Below the pieces are notes generated by a model. The model ran no database searches. It was given only the letters and a program-made list of their open reading frames with translations, and was not told where the DNA came from. Shown one piece after another: positions 48,235-55,595 of a stretch of DNA of 62,215 nucleotides (positions within the stretch are counted from its first letter, which is position 1; every line of letters starts with the position of its first letter). Location: the IMG/VR virus record IMGVR_UViG_3300021335_000015, positions 1 to 62,215 of that record, one strand, 5' to 3'. Made by a program: the position numbers and the translations under genes. The DNA comes from a virus.

Positions 48235-49536
48235 ATGCAATCATTCGATACATTGATTGAGAAGTGGTCACCAGTACTTAACGAAGAATCTGCTGGCGCG
48301 ATCACTGATCCACTACGTAAGGCAGTAACTGCTGCCGTCCTAGAAAACCAAGAAAAGGCTCTAATGGAAGAGCGCGCTGCAACAGCAGGTTTTCTAGCAG
48401 AAGCACCAACTAACGCAACTGGCGGTGCTGTCGCGAACTGGGATCCAGTTCTAATCTCACTAGTACGTCGCGCAATGCCAAACCTAATGGCATACGACCT
48501 ATGTGGTGTCCAGCCAATGTCTGGTCCAACTGGTCTAATCTTCGCGATGAAGTCGCACTACAACTCACAGACAGGTCCAGAAGCTCTAGGTCTTGACGAG
48601 CCACAATCTGGTTTCTCTGGTGCAGTCGATGCAGCAGGCGAATCTTCAGGTCTTGCTGGTCTACAAACTGACGGAACTGGTCGTGAACTAGGTCTACCAG
48701 GCCGTCCAATGTCTACAGGCGCTGCTGAGTCTCTAGGTGAAGCTGACGGTTCATTCAAGGAAATGGGTTTCTCAATCGAGAAGCAGAGCGTTGTTGCTAA
48801 GTCACGCGCACTGAAGGCTGAGTACTCACTAGAACTTGCACAAGACCTAAAGGCAATCCACGGTCTTGACGCAGAGACAGAACTAGCAAACATTCTGTCT
48901 ACAGAAATCCTTGCAGAGATCAACCGCGAAATCGTTCGTACAATCAACTCTCAAGCGGTTCTAGGTGCACAGACTTCTAACGTCGCTGCTCCAGGCATCT
49001 TTGACGTATCAACAGACGGCGACGGTCGTTGGTCTGCTGAGAAGTTCAAGGGTCTAGCAATGCAAATCGATCGTGAAGCAAACGCAATCGCGAAGGCTAC
49101 ACGTCGTGGTAAGGGTAACATCGTTGTATGTTCATCTGACGTTGCTACTGCACTTGCAGCTTCTGGTCAACTAGACTACACACCAGGCGCTGGTCTATCA
49201 GTAGATGATACTGGTAACACATTCGCTGGTACTCTAAACGGTCGTCTACGCGTATTCATCGACCCATATGCAACTGTTGATTACCTAACAGTTGGTTATA
49301 AGGGAACAAACGCATACGACGCAGGTATGTTCTACTGCCCATACGTACCACTACAGATGGTCAAGGCTGTTGCAGAAGATACATTCCAACCAAAGATTGG
49401 TTTCAAGACTCGTTACGGTATGGCTGCAAACCCATTCGTATCAGGTCCAGGCCAACACGACATGGCGAACACAGCAGGTGCGAACACATACTACCGCATC
49501 TTCCGTGTAGATAACCTAATGGTCCAAGGATCATAA
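48235..49536 (+). CDS. 23: Major capsid protein gp23
   Basis: A 433-aa precursor (T4: 521). LVRRAMPNLMAYDLCGVQPM and GPTGLIFAMKSHYNSQTG are diagnostic. A gp21-type cleavage site is visible at FLAE|APTN, after Glu56, which would leave about 377 residues in the shell. The middle segment resembles marine T4-like gp23 more than coliphage T4. The C-terminus GANTYYRIFRVDNLMVQG is standard. AAGGA lies 9-10 nt upstream. A strong terminator follows. Confidence 0.96.
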   Translation: MQSFDTLIEKWSPVLNEESAGAITDPLRKAVTAAVLENQEKALMEERAATAGFLAEAPTNATGGAVANWDPVLISLVRRAMPNLMAYDLCGVQPMSGPTGLIFAMKSHYNSQTGPEALGLDEPQSGFSGAVDAAGESSGLAGLQTDGTGRELGLPGRPMSTGAAESLGEADGSFKEMGFSIEKQSVVAKSRALKAEYSLELAQDLKAIHGLDAETELANILSTEILAEINREIVRTINSQAVLGAQTSNVAAPGIFDVSTDGDGRWSAEKFKGLAMQIDREANAIAKATRRGKGNIVVCSSDVATALAASGQLDYTPGAGLSVDDTGNTFAGTLNGRLRVFIDPYATVDYLTVGYKGTNAYDAGMFYCPYVPLQMVKAVAEDTFQPKIGFKTRYGMAANPFVSGPGQHDMANTAGANTYYRIFRVDNLMVQGS

Positions 49537-49565
49537 TAAAAAGAACTATTCATTAGTCATTTTTT

Positions 49566-49591
49566 AGGGAGTCTTCGGACTCCCTTTTTTT
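49566..49591 (+). terminator. UUCG terminator after gp23
   Basis: AGGGAGTC (49566-49573), TTCG, GACTCCCT (49578-49585), then seven T. It matches the cassette at 37909 almost base for base and ends the head-gene transcript. Confidence 0.93.
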
Positions 49592-49596
49592 ATGCG

Positions 49597-49604
49597 TATA
49601 AATA
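49597..49604 (+). promoter_or_regulatory. Late promoter TATAAATA (tube-like gene)
   Basis: A perfect late box five nt after the terminator T run and 21 nt before the ATG at 49626. It restarts late transcription for the tail-tube-like protein. Confidence 0.85.
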
Positions 49605-49625
49605 AAATGACTAAGAGGATACACT

Positions 49626-50090
49626 ATGAGCGTAACATCTAACACAAACTTCTTGCAACCTACGGGATTCCGTGTCGTCATCGAACGCGCAAAATACGGA
49701 AACCTAGAATTCTTTGCACAATCAGTAACGCATCCTGGCTCTACAGCAACTCCATTCGAAATGCCTGTACCGAAGGTTCAGAGATTTCCTGTTGCGGCAG
49801 ACACTATCGAGTATTCTGATTTGGGAATTTCACTCATCTTAGACGAAGATATGGTTGCTTATAAAGAGATGCAAGACTGGATGCAACGCACGGTTGATAG
49901 TTCAGAAGATCTCTCTCATGACATAACTATTATCATTCTCACAAGTCACAACAACGCGAACATCAAGATTAGGTATGAGGGGTGTCTTCCTACACAGATC
50001 GATTCAATAGAACTAAACTCCACGAGTGGAGACGTTGCATATATAACATACAACGCAACTTTTAGGTTTACTAAATTCACCATATCATGA
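49626..50090 (+). CDS. Tail tube-like virion protein (154 aa)
   Basis: FLQPTGFRVVIERAKYGNLE, FFAQSVTHPGST, LGISLILDEDMVAYKEMQDW and a final beta segment match the general layout of gp19-type tube proteins, including the 'LDED...Y.EM.DW' element. It is divergent from gp19 in this genome. It could be a tube initiator (gp54-like), a tail-completion protein or another baseplate component. The late promoter supports a virion role. The stop overlaps the next gene (ATGA). Confidence 0.65.
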   Translation: MSVTSNTNFLQPTGFRVVIERAKYGNLEFFAQSVTHPGSTATPFEMPVPKVQRFPVAADTIEYSDLGISLILDEDMVAYKEMQDWMQRTVDSSEDLSHDITIIILTSHNNANIKIRYEGCLPTQIDSIELNSTSGDVAYITYNATFRFTKFTIS

Positions 50091-50731
50091 TGATGAAACT
50101 TGACATAAGAAACCGAAATCTACTAGAGATTTTGGAAGACTTCCGATATACGTATCGAGAGTTGTACCAACCCGAACAGACAAACCGATGTCTGGTAGAA
50201 GAGTTGCGTGGACAGGCAGACCGATACACAGGTGAAGAAGAGATGTGGAACGTCATCGATGAAGGTCGAGACCACAGGGGTGCCGCAGAGAACTCTCTTT
50301 GTCATCCTATCAAACCAGATCACTACTTCGGGACACATCCAGAAGAATACCGCAAGACGTGGAACGCACTAAACTCCAGTTTGATGGAGGAACTAGGTGT
50401 GCAACATAGTGCGTTATCAACACTCTATCCGCCAGGCGGTTTCATCGGTTGGCACAACAACGCAGACGCATCCGCATATAACGTGATCTTCACATGGTCC
50501 GAAAAGGGAGACGGGTGGTTTAAGTATGTCGACCCAAAGACTGAACATGTAATCACGGTTCAAGACGAACAGGGATGGAACTGTAAGGCTGGATACTTCG
50601 GAGATTACGATTCAGGGAACGTCGTCTATCACGCGGCACGTACAGGATGTTATCGCATGACCCTTAGTTACGTGTTGGGTCACGACGAACACTATTGGAA
50701 AGATTGTATTGAAACGATCACCAATGTGTGA
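50087..50731 (+). CDS. 2OG-Fe(II) oxygenase-like protein, paralogue
   Basis: A 214-aa protein; three consecutive ATG codons (50087, 50090, 50093) leave the exact start open. The core has LYPPGGFIGWHNNADASAYN (His123, Asn125), GDGWFKYVDPKTE, KAGYFGDYDSGNVVYHAART (His182) and YRMTLSYVL (Arg190). It is a clear paralogue of the protein at 27428 and shares the Asn in place of the HxD aspartate. It is coupled to a late tail gene, unlike the copy in the glycosyltransferase operon. Substrate unknown. Confidence 0.7.
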   Translation: MMMKLDIRNRNLLEILEDFRYTYRELYQPEQTNRCLVEELRGQADRYTGEEEMWNVIDEGRDHRGAAENSLCHPIKPDHYFGTHPEEYRKTWNALNSSLMEELGVQHSALSTLYPPGGFIGWHNNADASAYNVIFTWSEKGDGWFKYVDPKTEHVITVQDEQGWNCKAGYFGDYDSGNVVYHAARTGCYRMTLSYVLGHDEHYWKDCIETITNV

Positions 50732-50737
50732 TATAAT
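50709..50737 (+). promoter_or_regulatory. Sigma70-type promoter (uvsY)
   Basis: TTGAAA (50709-50714), 17-nt spacer, TATAAT (50732-50737) followed by GT. It overlaps the end of the upstream gene and lies 28 nt before the uvsY ATG. Confidence 0.75.
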
Positions 50738-50765
50738 GTAGTTTTGAAAACCCCACGGATTATAC

Positions 50766-51212
50766 ATGCTCAATATTGAAGCGATACACAAGGAGTGGTC
50801 AGAGGACTCTGTCATTCCTATGCACCAACTGGATGAGACATCACGTCAAATCCCCATGCTACACGCAAAGTATTTAGAATACCTCACCGTAACCAAACTG
50901 ACCCTACGTCGCGCAGAGGCTGCGCAGAAGATCCTGTTGAAGGAGAAGTGGTTGTACTATAACGGTAAGATGGACCCGCAGACTCTACAGGAGAAGGGGT
51001 GGGATCCAGATCCATTCAACGGTCTCAAGATTCTCAAGGGTGAGATGGACTACTACTATGACTCTGACCCAGAGATCTCAAAGTCTGAAGACAGAATCGT
51101 CGCACTTAAAGCACAGATAGATAGTCTTACAGATATTCTTAACATGATTAAATGGAGGCATTCGACGATCAAGAATATGATTGATTATCGTCGATTCGAG
51201 GCTGGTGGATAA
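50766..51212 (+). CDS. uvsY: Recombination mediator UvsY
   Basis: A 148-aa protein (T4: 137). LHAKYLEYLTVTKLTLRRAE, KEKWLYYNGKMD and the C-terminal TIKNMIDYRRFEAGG match T4 UvsY (YSKWLNKHSSIKKEMLRIEA; IKHIQDMRAFEAGK). It loads the UvsX recombinase on gp32-coated single-stranded DNA. It sits directly before uvsW, as in T4, under a sigma70-type promoter. Confidence 0.9.
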   Translation: MLNIEAIHKEWSEDSVIPMHQLDETSRQIPMLHAKYLEYLTVTKLTLRRAEAAQKILLKEKWLYYNGKMDPQTLQEKGWDPDPFNGLKILKGEMDYYYDSDPEISKSEDRIVALKAQIDSLTDILNMIKWRHSTIKNMIDYRRFEAGG

Positions 51213-52728
51213 CAAGATTCGCATTAGGATGAAGGACTACTCCCATTTTATGGTAGAGGCCCATCCTGCTCAAGAGAACGAGTTGAAGGAATACTTCTCG
51301 TTCTTTGTGCCCGGCTACAAATACATGCCCGCATACAAGTCCCGACACTGGGACGGCAAAGTCAAGTTGTACAACATGATGACCAAACAGATGAACGTGG
51401 GTCTCTACACGCACCTACGTAAGTTTTGCGCGGATCGGTTCTACCCTCTGGAGATCATTGAACATGAGACTTATGGAGTCCCCTCTTTTAAGGAGGACAT
51501 CGATCATCCTGCTCTTATCGATTTTCTATCTCTCCTTGATGCGCCATTCAAGCCTAGAGATTATCAGTACAAAGCTATTTCACACGGCGTCGAACACCGA
51601 CGTTGTATTCTACTTAGTCCTACTGGTAGCGGTAAGTCATTTATCATTTATAACCTACTACGATATTGCTACGAGGTCACCGAAGGAAAGATCCTAGTTA
51701 TCGTCCCAACCACGTCGTTGGTAGAACAGATGTACAAGGACTTCGAAGAATACGGTTACGACGTAGAGGAGTTCTGTCACCGCATCTACTCCGGTAAGGA
51801 GAAGGTCACTGACAAACGTGTGATCATCTCCACATGGCAATCCATCTATAAATTCGGCAAGGAATGGTTCGAACAGTTCGACTCAGTCTTTGGTGATGAG
51901 GTGCACCTATTCAAGGCAAAGTCACTGACTACCATGATGGACAAGTGTGTCAACGCTAAATATCGTTTCGGTCTTACGGGAACTCTCGATGGGACTGAGA
52001 CAAACAAACTGGTTCTGGAAGGTCTCTTCGGACCTACGTTCACCGTAACACGAACGGTTCAACTCCAGAAGGAAAATCAACTCGCAGACTTGGATATCTC
52101 TGTTCTCCTCTTGAGGTATCACAATGATGTCTGTCACCAAGTCAAGGAGATGTCGTATCAGGAAGAGTTAGATACGATCGTCACCTATGAACCCCGCAAT
52201 CGATTTATCAGCAAACTGGCGCTCGATCAAACGGGCAACACCCTCGTGATGTTCCAATTTGTTGAGAAACATGGTAAGGTTCTACACGAGATGATCAAGT
52301 CTATGGCTGAAGAAGGACGTAAAGTATTCTACGTATCTGGTGAAGTAGATGCCACGGACAGAGAACAAATAAGAGGGATAGTAGAAAAAGAAAATGATGC
52401 AATTATCGTTGCTTCTCTTGGTACTTTTAGTACTGGTATTAACATCCGCAATCTGCATAATATTGTATTTGCGACTCCGTCCAAGTCTCAAGTTAAAGTT
52501 CTCCAATCGATTGGTCGTGGGCTTCGTAAGTCTGATGATGGTCGGACTACTCGACTTTTTGATATTGCTGATGATCTTCATATTGGAGGTCACAAGAACT
52601 TTACACTGAAACATAGCGGTGAAAGGATTAAGATATATACTAAAGAGGGATTTAGATACAAGATCTATCCCGTAAACCTAAAACCAATAAGAGTGGAACA
52701 AGATGTCGAAAGCAACCTCTTCGGTTAA
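51205..52728 (+). CDS. uvsW: Helicase UvsW
   Basis: An SF2 helicase of about 507 aa. Motif I is SPTGSGKS (near residue 138) and motif II DEVH (near 231); FGLTGTLDG (motif III-like) and IGRGLRKSDDGR (motif VI) follow. The N-terminal domain (YKYMPAYKSRHWDGKVKLYN) matches T4 UvsW. I prefer GTG 51205 because T4 UvsW starts at the equivalent place; a TTG at 51181 would add eight residues and increase the overlap with uvsY. It drives branch migration, fork regression and the switch from origin to recombination-dependent replication. Confidence 0.9.
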   Translation: MDNKIRIRMKDYSHFMVEAHPAQENELKEYFSFFVPGYKYMPAYKSRHWDGKVKLYNMMTKQMNVGLYTHLRKFCADRFYPLEIIEHETYGVPSFKEDIDHPALIDFLSLLDAPFKPRDYQYKAISHGVEHRRCILLSPTGSGKSFIIYNLLRYCYEVTEGKILVIVPTTSLVEQMYKDFEEYGYDVEEFCHRIYSGKEKVTDKRVIISTWQSIYKFGKEWFEQFDSVFGDEVHLFKAKSLTTMMDKCVNAKYRFGLTGTLDGTETNKLVLEGLFGPTFTVTRTVQLQKENQLADLDISVLLLRYHNDVCHQVKEMSYQEELDTIVTYEPRNRFISKLALDQTGNTLVMFQFVEKHGKVLHEMIKSMAEEGRKVFYVSGEVDATDREQIRGIVEKENDAIIVASLGTFSTGINIRNLHNIVFATPSKSQVKVLQSIGRGLRKSDDGRTTRLFDIADDLHIGGHKNFTLKHSGERIKIYTKEGFRYKIYPVNLKPIRVEQDVESNLFG

Positions 52729-53131
52729 GCACCTAAAGTTAGTAACGGGTGAAGAACTGGTATGCGAGTTGATGAGTGAAACTGGCGATTCTATCGTCAT
52801 TCGAAATGCGCTGTCTTTGATTGAGAAGGATCTCAGTAGTGGTGATAAGTACTATGCGTTCAAAACGTTTATGGTTTATCAAGACAGCCCTCAAAACGTT
52901 ATTATCATTTTCTTCGATAAGATCATGTCTATTGCAGTCCCTACTGAAGAGATGGAAAGACAGTATAGTGATGCAATTAAAGAAATGAATGCTTATAACA
53001 AGGCACAGGAACTGAAACAACAAGAACGTGCTGAGTGGGAAGATGATCTGTCTCTTGAAGAGTTCTTGAATGAAATGGACCGTGAAAACGATTACATGGA
53101 TTCTGATACTGACGGAATGATTATGAATTAG
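52703..53131 (+). CDS. Sm-like-domain protein of unknown function (142 aa)
   Basis: It overlaps uvsW by 26 nt. The N-terminal ~85 residues (HLKLVTGEELVCELMSETGD, then IVIRNALSLIEKD, then NVIIIFFDKIMSIAVPTEEM) look like a small five-stranded barrel of Sm/LSM type, with 'VTGEE(L/I)V' as the most conserved element. A helical, acidic tail follows. Homologues of this shape are common next to uvsW in marine T4-like phages. RNA or protein binding is conceivable, but no function is shown. Confidence 0.65.
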   Translation: MSKATSSVKHLKLVTGEELVCELMSETGDSIVIRNALSLIEKDLSSGDKYYAFKTFMVYQDSPQNVIIIFFDKIMSIAVPTEEMERQYSDAIKEMNAYNKAQELKQQERAEWEDDLSLEEFLNEMDRENDYMDSDTDGMIMN

Positions 53132-53171
53132 GGGTATACTATTCTCCCCTTTGGTTAAAGAGATTATACAG

Positions 53172-53179
53172 TATAAATG
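53172..53179 (+). promoter_or_regulatory. Late promoter variant TATAAATG
   Basis: It matches seven of eight late-box positions, 29 nt before the cytidylyltransferase ATG. It is the only promoter candidate for that gene in the 77-nt gap. Confidence 0.5.
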
Positions 53180-53208
53180 CGATTCTGTCAAGACATTTTT
53201 TAAATATT

Positions 53209-53649
53209 ATGAAAATAGGTTTTACTTGTTCTACATTTGACCTCTTACATGCAGGTCATGTCCAGCTCCTTCGACACGCGAAGGATCAATGCGACTATCT
53301 GATCGTGGGTCTACAAACAGATCCTACCATCGACCGCCCCGATACCAAGAACAAACCCATACAGACTTTGGTCGAGAGATACACTCAACTGAAGGCGGTT
53401 CGGTATGTCGATGAGATTATACCCTATGAGACTGAAAGAGATCTTGAAGATATTTTGTCTCTATATAATTTGGACATCCAGATACTGGGTGAGGAGTACC
53501 GTGAGAAGGATTTCACGGGTAAGGATATCGGACGTAAACGCGGCATAGAGTTCTATTTTAATGAACGTTCGCACCGTTTCGCGTCAAGTGAACTGCGTCA
53601 AAGAGTCGCTTACAACTCCGGAATTGGATTGACACACAAGTCAAAATAG
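53209..53649 (+). CDS. Cytidylyltransferase-like nucleotidyltransferase (TagD type)
   Basis: A 146-aa protein. GFTCSTFDLLHAGHVQLLRH contains the HxGH nucleotide-binding motif (His14, His17) of glycerol-3-phosphate cytidylyltransferase-like enzymes. ETERDLEDIL and ILGEEYREKDFTGKDI are the middle block, and FASSELRQRV matches the C-terminal 'SS.LR' motif. It would activate a polyol or sugar phosphate with CTP, which could feed a glycosyl or glycerol-phosphate transfer. No clear Shine-Dalgarno precedes the ATG; the upstream bases are A/T only. Confidence 0.8.
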   Translation: MKIGFTCSTFDLLHAGHVQLLRHAKDQCDYLIVGLQTDPTIDRPDTKNKPIQTLVERYTQLKAVRYVDEIIPYETERDLEDILSLYNLDIQILGEEYREKDFTGKDIGRKRGIEFYFNERSHRFASSELRQRVAYNSGIGLTHKSK

Positions 53650-53657
53650 GGTATAAT
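53629..53657 (+). promoter_or_regulatory. Consensus sigma70 promoter (gp55)
   Basis: TTGACA (53629-53634), exactly 17 nt, TATAAT (53652-53657). The -35 lies in the end of the upstream gene. It gives gp55 expression by unmodified host polymerase before the late phase. Confidence 0.9.
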
Positions 53658-53686
53658 TACCGTATTAAAAATGGAAGTTGTATATT

Positions 53687-54277
53687 ATGAAACCAAAAGA
53701 AAAACCACATTACGTCAATAACAGAGAGTTCTCTGAAGCGGTAGTCGCGTATTGTACCTCTGTCCAAGAGGCAAAGGACGAAGGTAAATCTACACCCATC
53801 GTCACAGATTATATCGCTTCCTGTTTTCTAAAGATCGCAGAGGGTCTCTCACACAAAGCAAACTTTGTCCGTTACACATATCGTGAAGAGATGGTTATGG
53901 ACGCAGTCGAGAACTGTCTCAAGGCGATCGAGAACTACGACATTGAAGCTGCAACCCGTTCGGGCAAACCAAATGCATTTGCCTACTTTACACAGATCTC
54001 TTGGTATGCGTTCTTGCGTCGGATCCAAAAGGAAAAGAAGCAACAGGACGTGAAGATGAAGTTCATTGCAGAGGCAGACGTGACTGAGTTCCTTGATGAT
54101 GAAGGTGAAGGATATGGACACATGCATCATGCATCGCCGTTCGTTGACAATCTGCGTATGCGTATCGATGCAGTCAAGGATGCAGACCAAGAGTTCAAAG
54201 AGTACGCAAAGGAAGAGAAGAAGCGTAAACGTCGTGCAGTAATTGTTGACTCAGACCTATCGGAGTGGATGGAATAA
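53687..54277 (+). CDS. 55: Late-transcription sigma factor gp55
   Basis: GGAAG lies 9 nt before ATG 53687; the frame also has an upstream TTG (53678) that I do not favour. HYVNNREFSEAVVAY, IAEGLSHKANFVRYTYREEM and NAFAYFTQISWYAFLRRIQK match T4 gp55 ([43 protein letters not shown]). It redirects RNA polymerase to TATAAATA boxes, several of which are visible in this window, usually with the gp45 clamp as activator. Confidence 0.93.
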   Translation: MKPKEKPHYVNNREFSEAVVAYCTSVQEAKDEGKSTPIVTDYIASCFLKIAEGLSHKANFVRYTYREEMVMDAVENCLKAIENYDIEAATRSGKPNAFAYFTQISWYAFLRRIQKEKKQQDVKMKFIAEADVTEFLDDEGEGYGHMHHASPFVDNLRMRIDAVKDADQEFKEYAKEEKKRKRRAVIVDSDLSEWME

Positions 54278-54396
54278 TGTGGACTTATGAATGTAAAGCG
54301 GGAACTTACAAAGAGGATTCCCTACCTCGCTTGGTGTGGACTATCTTTACACACCGGATACACCACCTCATTAAGGATGGAAGATTTTCAGATTAA
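54277..54396 (+). CDS. Conserved microprotein (39 aa)
   Basis: The ATG overlaps the gp55 stop (TAATG), so translation is coupled. The product runs MWTYECKAGTYKEDSLPRLV, then WTIFTHRIHHLIKDGRFSD. The pattern 'MWTY-CKAGTY ... THR-HHLIK-GR' is one I recall from small conserved proteins of marine T4-like phages. It has a Cys, three His and several aromatics. Function is unknown. It ends two bases before the next -35 box. Confidence 0.7.
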   Translation: MWTYECKAGTYKEDSLPRLVWTIFTHRIHHLIKDGRFSD

Positions 54397-54397
54397 C

Positions 54398-54426
54398 TTG
54401 ACAGACCCCTTACATTATAGTATAAT
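54398..54426 (+). promoter_or_regulatory. Consensus sigma70 promoter (gp47-gp46)
   Basis: TTGACA (54398-54403), 17 nt, TATAAT (54421-54426) then GTGT. An imperfect dyad ACATTA-N5-TAATGT spans the -10 box (54412-54428). The expected transcript carries a leader of about 100 nt. Confidence 0.9.
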
Positions 54427-54453
54427 GTGTGTCTAAATTAGTAAAAGTTTAAC

Positions 54454-54534
54454 GCGGGAGTTCGTTATGGAGACAGTGAGTACCCCTCTCTGTAGTAGGT
54501 GAAATCCCTACATCCCGCTCCAATTACTGAGAGT
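54454..54534 (+). promoter_or_regulatory. Structured leader with micro-ORF before gp47
   Basis: Three helices can form: GCGGGA/TCCCGC (54454-54459 with 54513-54518), ACAG-GAG/CTC-CTGT (54473-54493), and GTAGG/CCTAC (54495-54511, 7-nt loop), i.e. a three-way junction. An alternative pairs CTCTC...AGTA (54486-54497) with TACTGAGAG (54525-54533), hiding the gp47 Shine-Dalgarno. An 11-codon ORF (METVSTPLCSR, 54467-54502) has GGGAG six nt upstream. This is a candidate riboswitch or leader-peptide control element of unknown trigger. Confidence 0.5.
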
Positions 54535-54536
54535 TT

Positions 54537-55595
54537 ATGAAGATCGCTATATTGAATGACACCCACTGCGGGTGTCGTAATTCATCTGAAATTTTTATGG
54601 ATTACCAAGAACGCTTTTATGGTGAGGTGTTCTTTCCATATCTGTTAGAGAACAACATCACCCAGATACTACACCTTGGCGACTACTACGACAATCGTAA
54701 GACAGTCAACCTCAAGGCGCTCAGTCATAATCGTAGGATCTTCCTAGACAAGCTGCGTGAGTATAATATCCACATGGACATTATCCCCGGCAACCACGAT
54801 GTCTACTTCAAGAACACTAACGACCTCAACTCACTAAAAGAGCTGATGGGTCACTATATGAACGAGGTCGATATCCTTATGGATCCGATCGTGCGTGACT
54901 ACGATGGTGTCAAGTTTGGTCTCGTCCCTTGGATCTGTCCAGAGAACGAAGAAGAGATCAAGACCTTCCTTGATAACTGCGGTGCAGATGTCATCGGCGG
55001 TCACTTTGAACTTGCAGGGTTCGAGATGGACAAGGGTCTAGTTTGTAAAGAAGGAATGGACCCCAAACCACTACAGAAGTTCGAGACCGTTCTATCTGGA
55101 CACTTCCATACCAAGTCATCGCAGGGTAACATACATTACCTTGGTGCCCAGATGGAGTTCTTCTGGAACGACGCACATGACCCCAAGTACTTCCACATTT
55201 ATGATACGGAGACGCGTGAACTAACGCCTGTTCGAAATGACGTGTCGATCTTCCACAAGATCTACTACAACGAAGATGAGGTCAACTACTTCGAAGACCT
55301 GTCCTATCTCGATGGTAAGTTTGTTAAGTTGATTGTGGGCAACCGATCGGACATGAAGAAGTTCGAACGATACGTCGAACGTATTCAACAACAGAAGATC
55401 CACGAGCTGAAGATTGCTGAAGACTTCCGCGAGTTCCGTGGTGAGAATGTGGGTGACAGTGAAATAAGTGTCGACGACACCGAAACCCTAATCTATAACT
55501 ACATCCAAGATGTAGACACTGACCTTGACAAAGACCGAATCAAGGGATTGGTTTCGGAGTTGATGGTCGAGGCACAGAGCGTAGAGATTGCATGA
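54537..55595 (+). CDS. 47: Recombination nuclease subunit gp47 (Mre11-like)
   Basis: A 352-aa calcineurin-type phosphoesterase. Metal ligands are visible in LNDTHCG (Asp8, His10), HLGDYYDNR (Asp49), IPGNHDVY (Asn86, His87), VIGGHFELAG and SGHFHTKS. T4 gp47 is 339 aa. With gp46 it resects double-strand ends for recombination-dependent replication. The start codon sits behind the structured leader; it is joined to gp46 by ATGA. Confidence 0.93.
   Translation: MKIAILNDTHCGCRNSSEIFMDYQERFYGEVFFPYLLENNITQILHLGDYYDNRKTVNLKALSHNRRIFLDKLREYNIHMDIIPGNHDVYFKNTNDLNSLKELMGHYMNEVDILMDPIVRDYDGVKFGLVPWICPENEEEIKTFLDNCGADVIGGHFELAGFEMDKGLVCKEGMDPKPLQKFETVLSGHFHTKSSQGNIHYLGAQMEFFWNDAHDPKYFHIYDTETRELTPVRNDVSIFHKIYYNEDEVNYFEDLSYLDGKFVKLIVGNRSDMKKFERYVERIQQQKIHELKIAEDFREFRGENVGDSEISVDDTETLIYNYIQDVDTDLDKDRIKGLVSELMVEAQSVEIA

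Noticed and set aside
54454-54522. tRNA-like element ending in CCA upstream of gp47
   Set aside because: The acceptor-like stem and a 5-bp/7-nt arm fit, but there is no D-arm, no TTC-type T-loop and no sensible anticodon arm; treated as a leader structure instead.
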